64,000 bases of DNA. It comes from Euptelea pleiosperma. Its lineage: Eukaryota > Streptophyta > Magnoliopsida > Ranunculales > Eupteleaceae. The notes beneath the pieces are model-generated. The model had not been told where the DNA came from and did not search any database. It saw nothing but the letters and a program-made list of their open reading frames with translations. The translations under genes and the position numbers were made by a program. Positions 57,890 through 64,000 of this stretch are shown here, piece after piece. The DNA lies in NCBI GenBank assembly GCA_035048495.1, contig CM068553.1:28854978-28918977 (forward strand), read 5' to 3'. The stretch's first letter is position 1. Every line of letters starts with the position of its first letter.

Positions 57890-58200
57890 AAGACCAACAA
57901 CCAGCTTGATTAGTGATTTCTGGACATTGGATCTGAGTACCCCCAAAATAATGCTCAAATCCCACGCTTGAAAACAACCCATGAAAAAGGTCAATCAGGT
58001 TGATTTTTGGGATGTAGATCCACCCAAGGATGGACCAAACATCCATACTGTCATGCTCTCTAGAAGTGTGTCATGCGGTCATTGGTCTCCAAGAGCGTGC
58101 CACATGGCATTTTGTTTTAAATTTTCTCTACCATGGTCATCTTTGAGTGACCTTAGGGATGTATTGTCTGCCTCTTGGTAGAACTATTCTGCAAATATCA
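57890..58200. repeat. Fragment of the CATCCATACGG repeat family
   Basis: Contains AGCTTGATTAGTGATTTCTG, GGTTGATTTTTGGGATGTAG, GGACCAAACATCCATACTG and GTGCCACATGGCAT in family order. No complete ends. Confidence 0.65.
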
Positions 58201-58422
58201 GCTTGATCAGTTTTTTTTATCATGCATTTAGGGGTAAAATAGGTATTTTCACCAAAAAAGCACTATTTTTACCAAACATCATGAAATATCTTTTTAAGAA
58301 AAGAAGTCCTTTTTTGTATGATTTACCAAACAACCATAACAGCTTAACTTAAGCTCTTTCATATAAGTGCTACTAGTTAAGCATTTAAAATAAGCAAAAA
58401 GCTTACCCAAACACAGCCTCAG

Positions 58423-58423
<1 letters not shown>

Positions 58424-58491
<68 letters not shown>

Positions 58492-58498
58492 ATATATA
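58424..58498 (+). repeat. Compound microsatellite (TC)n(TATC)n(TA)n
   Basis: About 37 bp of TC, then about 30 bp of TATC repeats and a TA tail. It directly follows CAAACACAGCCTCAG, resembling the end of a hAT MITE. Confidence 0.95.
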
Positions 58499-58589
58499 AC
58501 GGAAACATCGCCATCTTCTTGCAATTACACGTGCACTTCTCATTCATTCTAGAGCACCCAAGTACTTTTGGGATGAAGCTCTGCTCACA

Positions 58590-59060
58590 ATATGTACTTG
58601 ATCAACCGTCAACTGTTGTCATCTATTAGGTACTATACCCCATTTCCAGTTTTGTTCCAATGTGATCCGGTTTATACGCAGCTTCGCACATTTGGGCGCA
58701 CATGCTTGTTCATTTCCCGTCTTGATCTCAAGACAAGTTATCTGCTAGGTCAATGCAACGTGTCTTCGTTCGATATGTCAAAAATAAAAAAAGGATATCA
58801 TTGTTATGACCAAATTTCATGCAAACTTTACATATCCAAGAATGTCATTTTTTGGGAGAACAGACCTTATTTCTCCCTTCAATGTGAAATTACTAATTCC
58901 ACTATCCCTCAACCATCTTTGCCAGCTTAAGTTGACACATCACCTCTACCAACATCTCCTTCTAGTTCACTACATCACGATAACATAGCACCATCCTCTT
59001 GCACCTCACAACCACCTGAAACAAATTCTTGCACGCAACCCCCTCCAAGCCTGAACGACT
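58590..59060 (+). pseudogene. Copia (RE1-like) integrase C-terminal fragment
   Basis: The plus frame 58592-58930 contains LRTFGRTCLFISRLDLKTSY, QCNVSSFDMSKIKKGYHCYD and LYISKNVIFWENRPYFSL, a decayed form of the Copia motif LRVFGC...KLSARS..CVFLGY....KGYRCYDP..RR.YVSR.V.FWE..PF. A Pro/Ser-rich stretch follows, as in the linker to RT, but RT itself is absent. No LTRs found. A different Copia copy from the one at 2450-12943, and on the opposite strand. Confidence 0.78.
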
Positions 59061-60059
59061 CGGCTGTCACCTCTCTCCCATTAGCACCCAAAGCAATATA
59101 TATTCAGAGCAGGGTTTGTTCTATTAAATTGCTTGGTTTTCTTGGCACAAATGGTAGCATTAGTGCTTTAATCAAAATATCAAAAGCTTTATAAGGTTTA
59201 GATCATCTGATCTAACCAAATTGGATCATGTCCACTAAGGTTAGCTTCAAGCATATATGGCTGACACACAAGCACAGTGACCCATTCATATTCCTGGGCA
59301 GAATAGCTCACGATGGAATAGTAACACTGAATAAAGTTAGCATGATGTAGTGTCTTGTGCATGCACATATGGATTCTATACGTATAAGATGGTCAGAATT
59401 TGTAGCAATGGGGTAGCTCAACCCAATGGCCATCTGGACTAATCTTACTTAAACTAGTTCCTGGTCTGAATTTTCTGACTTTACAATCTCTGTTTGGCTA
59501 CATCGATCCTTTTGGATTTATGTCTTGCTTTTGTATACTATTTCCATAGAGTACTAATGATGAACATCCCAATCATTTACCTGTCCCATTGTTCCAGCTT
59601 TGCATGACCAGACAATTAGGATAGTTAGTACTTTTAGGTTATTCCCATGTTTCTAGGAAGAATATTCATTTTGATCGACAGAAACAAATGCACGTCAGAT
59701 CCCTAAAGGTTTCTTCATTTCTCTAATTACATTAGACTTTTACGGGTCTGTCATCATCTTGATCTTAGTCCAGTAGATTAATCTATAAGCCCAAAACATT
59801 AGCATCTTTTAACACACCAATATCAGTTTAAAGACCAGATTGAATGGGTTATCGACTATTATTGTCATTCATCCACTAAATCCCTAAAATGAGGGAATCC
59901 TGAATCGAAAACAGTAATCCAAAAAATAAAACAATGAATAAACCTGAGAATTGAGGACTATAATCTCTCATTTACATGGAAAAAGCTCGTTTCCATAACA
60001 TAACCTCCCTCCTATGAAGATGCAGAAAGAATCAAAGAAAAGCACACCTTTTTGTTACT
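59061..60059. other. Intergenic, no gene seen
   Basis: No recognised domain or repeat end. Base composition is ordinary. Confidence 0.5.
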
Positions 60060-60310
60060 TTCTCCTCCGCTTTCAATTCACCGGACTTCTCAACAAACAC
60101 GGCAAAGAAGATGACTTTTTGCCTTTTGTAAGGTCGGACGGTGGTTGTTCGGAGTTCTCCGGCGGATTGTAGGTACGAGAAGGTGGATTCGGGGAGCTTG
60201 CTCCCGATGGAATGGTGGCGGAAATGATTGAGGTGGCCTTAGTAACGAATCAGAGAGGCCTCTGTCGGAGTTTGAGGAGGACAAATTTGAAGATCCCTTT
60301 GAAGATTAGG
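60060..60310 (-). pseudogene. Type II peroxiredoxin (PrxIIE-like, plastid) pseudogene
   Basis: The minus strand reads VTKATSIISATI (remnant of a transit-peptide junction), a frameshift, then SIGSKLPESTFSYLQSAGEL, RTTTVRPYKRQKVIFFAV and FVEKSGELKAEEK, after which similarity stops. Plant type II peroxiredoxins have VGDKLPE.TLSY....GELQT.TV....GKK.[22 protein letters not shown].K. Here FFAV joins directly to FVEKSGEL, so the 15-residue segment with the peroxidatic Cys is missing in frame. With the frameshift, the truncation after about 50 residues and no start, it cannot be an enzyme. The functional parent would reduce peroxides in plastids using thiol donors. Identification is from recalled family motifs and I am fairly sure of it. 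Confidence 0.75.
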
Positions 60311-60470
60311 GTTTACGGTAGATTGATTTTGGGGTGGGAGGGGAGTTTTCGAAATTTTTTTGCTCTTTATTAACCCGTTCACTGTTGTAACGAGTTTCTA
60401 AAAACTTAAGGGCCTGTTTGGGAATAAAAAATTGGGGCCAGCCAGTGTCAGTCTTGGTGGAAATATTTTT

Positions 60471-61533
60471 GGGAATTTTTGACATACCCCCCATTTTCTC
60501 TTTGAAATTTGACATACCCCCACATTTTGAAAAAGCTGACATACTTCCTATAATCCAGTCCACTATACGTTGACGGGTATTGACCCAAATTGACTAACAC
60601 ATTTTATTACATGGACAAAAATGCCCCTTTCTTCTCCTTTGGAACAAATGGGTTTGGTTTAAAACCCTAACCCCAATCAAATGGTTATGGTCTCAAACAA
60701 TTATGGTCGACGGCAGGCCATGAAACTCCGGTGAGTTGGTCGCCCATTCTCGGTGACCAACCCACCGGAGACTTGTGACTTGCCGTATACCACTCCAGTG
60801 AGAAATTTTAATTCTAAAATCCCTTTTTATGTTCTTAAGACTTTTTTTCCTTACCACTGTAATTTAAGTTTACAGCAATGTCGCACTTTAACCTCTGCAC
60901 AGTTGCTGCTCTCGTCTCCTCTGGACTTTAACCTCTGCACACTAGAGCGGGATTTTGTTGGATTGTGTTGTTGTAAGAAGAAGAAATAAAGCTGTAGGTT
61001 TACAGCTACTTCAACAAGATGATGGATGAAAACTAAATTATTCGGGCCTAGATACTTCGTGAAACAAATACCCAACCAAATTTCACAAAAAATATTCACT
61101 TTTCCTATCCCAAATACTGAGTTGAAGATCAAACTAATTCAAAAGGCGGACGGACTTCAAAGATGAGGGGTCAATCAATTTGTATGATAACACTAACAAT
61201 GAACCCAATTTCACATCAATATAGAGTTTGAATGGTAAAAATACAGAGTCGGACCGTGTTCAAACCCTTCATGTATTTTCTCATAGCTTTTACTTAAATC
61301 TAAAAGTGTTTTATATTTTAGTCTGCGTCTCGATTCCATTTTATAAAATCTCGCCAGTGCTAGACAGCCTGCTGGGGTATTTTTGTCCTTTCAATGACAA
61401 AGGGTTAGTCAGTTTTGGTCAACACCAGTCAACGTAGGGTGGACCAGATTATAGGTAGTATGTCAGTTATTTCAAAATGTAGGGGGTATGTCAAATTTGG
61501 AAGATAAAATGGGGGGGTACGTCAAAAATTCCC
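60471..61533. mobile_element. Mutator-like element with TIRs of about 130 bp and 9-bp TSD
   Basis: Ends GGGAATTTTTGACATACCCC and, inverted, GGGAATTTTTGACGTACCCC. The arms continue through TTTGACATACCCCC, CTGACATACT.CCTATAATC and GTCCAC..TACGTTGAC. The flanks AATATTTTT (60462-60470) and AATACTTTT (61534-61542) match at 8 of 9. The interior (1063 bp total) holds GTTGGTCGCC...GGTGACCAACCCACCGG and an imperfect duplicate of TTTAACCTCTGCACA; no ORF of note. Confidence 0.88.
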
Positions 61534-61554
61534 AATACTTTTTCAATTAAACCT

Positions 61555-61934
61555 TGAGTAAGCCTTCGCTCACACTATGCAGTGAGCGAAGCCGATCACA
61601 GCACACAATACGAGCCACGTGGCATACTCTTAGTGGTCACTGACCGTATAGATATTTGGCCAATCACTAGGTGGACCTACAAATGAAAAATAAACCTGAT
61701 CAATGATTTCTAAGCATTGGATTGAAGTTATTTTCATGGGTTGATTTTAACCGTAGGAATTCGAGCATTATTGATCGTTATTTGGGTGCAAAGATCCAAA
61801 GGTTGTAAATCAATAATTAGGTTGATTTTTGGTTTGTAGGTCCACCGAGGGACTTGTAGATTACAACAAACAATACGAGACACGTGGCACACTCTTAGTG
61901 AAACTGACCGTATAGATGTTTGGCAAATCACTAG
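61555..61934. mobile_element. GAGTAA-family foldback MITE, truncated by the downstream retrotransposon
   Basis: Left end GAGTAAGCCTTCGCTCAC near 61557, then GAGCCACGTGGCA, two inverted copies of GGTTGATTTT..GTAGGTCC and GACCGTATAGATGTTTGGC. The second arm stops at AATCACTAG, where a different sequence (TGTGGGTG) starts. Confidence 0.75.
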
Positions 61935-62469
61935 TGTGGGTGAAAAAATCCAGCTTCTTCGCCCGCACGATCCCCGAGGAAATAGATTGGCGGTTGGTAG
62001 GCGAACTGTCCGGCGTGGTCGACCGTGCTTCCGATGATCCTGAGAGGAATAGGCCGATTGGTGTCCTGCCTTGCCCGGATTGGTTACTCCGCGATTGCCG
62101 ACGTGTCTCCAGTCGCCGTGGTACCTGCAAATCATACTCCGACACTCAAGTCAGGATGGATCAAAATACTATAGGTTTTGTTCTTGATACCTGTCTCTTT
62201 CTCTCTCTTGTGCCTATATTTTTCGATCCATTCTTCATTAGATCTTCTCTCTTTTTATAGGGCTCTCAACAAAGAGCGCGTCGTCGTTGAAGAGCCTGTA
62301 ATCGTCACTTCTTGATAACGGCTTTCTGTTTGTGTTTCTTGGTCTGAGGGGAATGCGTCCCCCTGGTGCTTTGTGAGATGACATTTAGTCCATCTAGGCT
62401 GAATCAGGGAGTATTTGTCACCCTTAGCTTGTCGGATTACTTGTGCAAAGGTATTTGACAAGCCCCATT

Positions 62470-62767
62470 TTCTGACCGGACGGCTTCATCACGTGTTCCA
62501 ACAAGGTCCATCTTCTAATTGGATGGCTTCGTCAGGTGTTCCGACAAGGTCCATCCTCTAGTCGGATAGCTTCGTTAGGTGTTCCGACAAGGTCCATCCT
62601 CTAGCCAGACGGCTTCGTCAAGTGTTCCGACAAGGTCCATCCTCTAGCCGGATAGCTTCGTCAGGTATTCCGACAAGGTCCATCTTCTAGCCTGACGGCT
62701 TCGTTAGGTGTTCCGACAAGGTCCATCCTTTAGTCGGATAGCTTCATCAGGTGTTCCGACAAGGAGG
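62470..62767 (+). repeat. 43-bp tandem array in the LTR
   Basis: Full units begin at 62495, 62538, 62581, 62624, 62667 and 62710, with partial units at both ends. Form: GTTCCGACAAGGTCCATCCT then CTAGTCGGATAGCTTCGTCAGGT. Variation is mostly C/T and A/G changes. It lies in the U3 part, 300 bp upstream of the TATA box. Confidence 0.93.
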
Positions 62768-63070
62768 TACGATTATCGAGTTGTAGGCCGAGGTGGTCCG
62801 TGAACCACAGAGGCCAATATGACTCTTCTCAGAGTACGTGTCCATTTAAGTGACACGTGGTAGTGTTTTAGCTGCTCAGAAAATAGGGTACCCACATCGC
62901 CCCCTTTCTCGGGCAGTTGACATGTCGTTGGTCTAGCTGTCTCGAGAAACCAACCGTCGGACCATCCAAGCGTGCGAAACATACCGTCTGAGGGAGACGT
63001 GTAATGATTTCGCATTTATTGTGGGCTTTGCTAACGCCAGAACGCGCTGGTGATAACGCTCGGCGAGGTT

Positions 63071-63078
63071 AGTATAAA
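63071..63078 (+). promoter_or_regulatory. TATA box of the LTR
   Basis: TATAAATA in AGTATAAATACCCCTC, at the position expected for a Pol II start within the LTR. The downstream leader is pyrimidine-rich. Confidence 0.65.
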
Positions 63079-63315
63079 TACCCCTCCGCTCAGTCATTTC
63101 TCATTTTTTACAAGCTCTGACCTGCTAAGGTGATTTCTTCTCTTCTTCTTCTCCTTCATCTTTTTTACAACAAAGACCCTGCCGGCAATGCGTCCGTGAG
63201 TATCCTCGGCTGGGACATCGTTGACCATTGTCAAAAAATATTTTTTACTTTCATTTTTCCCTTTTTGTCTTTCTTTCTACGTTCCCCCTCTCTTTTTCAT
63301 TTCACCCAGACCTAC

Positions 63316-64000
63316 ATGTCCAGTTCCTCTGAGGATTTTTTCTTAGAGGAAGTCGAGGTAGTAGAGAACGTTGTTCTCGAAGAAGGCTTCTTCTCCGAAG
63401 TCCCTGAGGCAGACTCCTTTGGTCGTGCCGCTACACTCATGGACCCCGCCAGGGTCCTGACCAGCGATGCCACTTCTTCTTCTCGTCCCTTTATCTTCAG
63501 CGCGCCTGCCGAGGTGGACGACGGTTGTGAGAGCATGTACAAACGTTATGGCATCTCTCGCCGTCTCCGTCTTAGGAAGGGTTGCTTCCTCGGAGAACCT
63601 CTCCTTGATAAGGAGATCAGTATCTGTGAAGAGTAGTTGGAAGGGGGGTTATCATTCCCATTGTCCCCCCTTGCTAGGTCTCTGCTTGTTTTCTACAATA
63701 GAGCCCTTGGCCAAATGCACCCCAATACTTGGAGGATAATCTCTAGGATTGATTCCATATGTGCCCTCGGGGAACATTCCATTGGTTTGTTGGAGATAGA
63801 CTGCGCCTACTCGTTGAAGCGCACTCCATATTCTGACCATATTTACAGTCTGATGGCTAGGTCGGATCCTTTCTGGATGATTGAAGACCTTTCGGACTAT
63901 CACAAGGGATGGCCCGACAAGGCCCTAGTTGTCTCTGAACCATGGGACGACACTAGCCAAGCTGATCAAGGTCCTCCAATTGGCCTTGTCCGGTCTAGTT
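63316..64000 (+). pseudogene. Gag-like ORF with putative gypsy-type transposase (PF04195-like) region, one internal stop, incomplete
   Basis: From ATG 63316 the frame starts MSSSSEDFFLEEVEVVENVV, then an acidic/Ser-rich part (SDATSSSRPFIFSAP) and YKRYGISRRLRLR, reaching TAG at 63634-63636. The same frame then continues open to the window end: LEGGLSFPLSPLARSLLVFY, HPNTWRIISRIDSIC, and DPFWMIEDLSDYHKGWPDKA. Plant proteins of this type read 'EE.L..GLRFPLHP....L...Y.....QLHPNAWR', so the stop replaces one codon of an otherwise intact block. The region occurs at the start of many Gypsy-type polyproteins; its role is unclear. The 3' end is outside the window. Confidence 0.65.

Larger units (their letters stand above)
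61935..64000 (+). mobile_element. Gypsy-type LTR retrotransposon, 5' LTR and start of gag region (runs off the window)
   Basis: The sequence changes abruptly at 61935 (TGTGGGTGAAAAAATCC), taken as the LTR start. The LTR contains a 43-bp tandem array (about 62470-62767) and a TATA box at 63071. It is followed by a CT-rich leader and an ORF with a gypsy-type 'transposase 28' (PF04195-like) region. The LTR 3' end and PBS were not pinpointed. GC content and sharp repeats suggest a fairly recent copy compared with the neighbours. Confidence 0.7.

Noticed and set aside
62470..62767. Regular repeat array resembling a CRISPR
   Set aside because: The units are contiguous 43-bp tandems without unique spacers, in a plant LTR upstream of a TATA box.
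1..64000. Multi-gene accessory system, biosynthetic cluster or prokaryotic features (operons, riboswitches)
   Set aside because: Only two convincing intact host genes of unrelated function are present; everything else is transposon-derived or unrecognised. No tRNA or rRNA genes were recognised.

Overview
This is a repeat-dense piece of flowering-plant nuclear DNA. The evidence is a spliced gene for the shared RNA polymerase subunit RPB8, an intronless AP2/ERF transcription factor, plant-type LTR retrotransposons (Copia, Gypsy, a TRIM), LINE remnants, and many Mutator-, hAT- and PIF/Harbinger-type non-autonomous elements. I cannot fix the species. The repeat load and the many decayed copies suggest a medium-to-large genome with slow DNA loss.

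Layout. 1-14906 is a nest: a decayed LINE (1-1406 and 14148-14906) is split by an apparent reverse-strand Gypsy-type solo LTR. That LTR is split by a 10.5-kb Copia element (2450-12943), whose 5' LTR is split by a hAT element (11573-12928), which carries a small Mutator-like MITE (12198-12587). The Copia body also holds a Tat/Ogre-like LTR and an Athila-like LTR/PBS segment. 14.9-23 kb is intergenic, with MITEs and one larger Mutator-like element. 23238-24242 is the ERF gene. 24-33.4 kb is repeats and unrecognised DNA. 33.5-36.1 kb is a PIF/Harbinger element on the minus strand: an intact two-exon Myb/SANT-like ORF1 beside a broken transposase. 36.7-37.2 kb is a complete TRIM. 37.5-38.7 kb may hold a small host gene with a tail-anchor exon. 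38.9-48 kb is a stack of Harbinger and Mutator-like elements, some apparently carrying non-transposon sequence. 49969-52319 is the four-coding-exon RPB8 gene on the minus strand. 53.4-54.5 kb is a PPR pseudogene split by a LINE fragment. 58.6-59.1 kb is a Copia fragment. 60.06-60.31 kb is a type II peroxiredoxin pseudogene. 60.5-61.5 kb is a Mutator-like element. From about 61.9 kb to the end is the 5' part of a Gypsy-type retrotransposon with a 43-bp tandem array in its LTR and a gag-like ORF running off the window.

The genes do not form a pathway: the ERF and RPB8 are independent host genes in a transposon landscape. The strongest observations are structural: exact or near-exact target-site duplications (TSDs) that order the insertions and assign several element families, an intact TRIM with a 53-bp interior, a 33-bp tandem expansion inside a Copia reverse transcriptase, and a peroxiredoxin copy that lacks exactly the catalytic-cysteine segment. 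I did not find a new multi-gene system. Apart from the CDS calls, most features here are remnants, and family names rest on recognised motifs, not on database searches.
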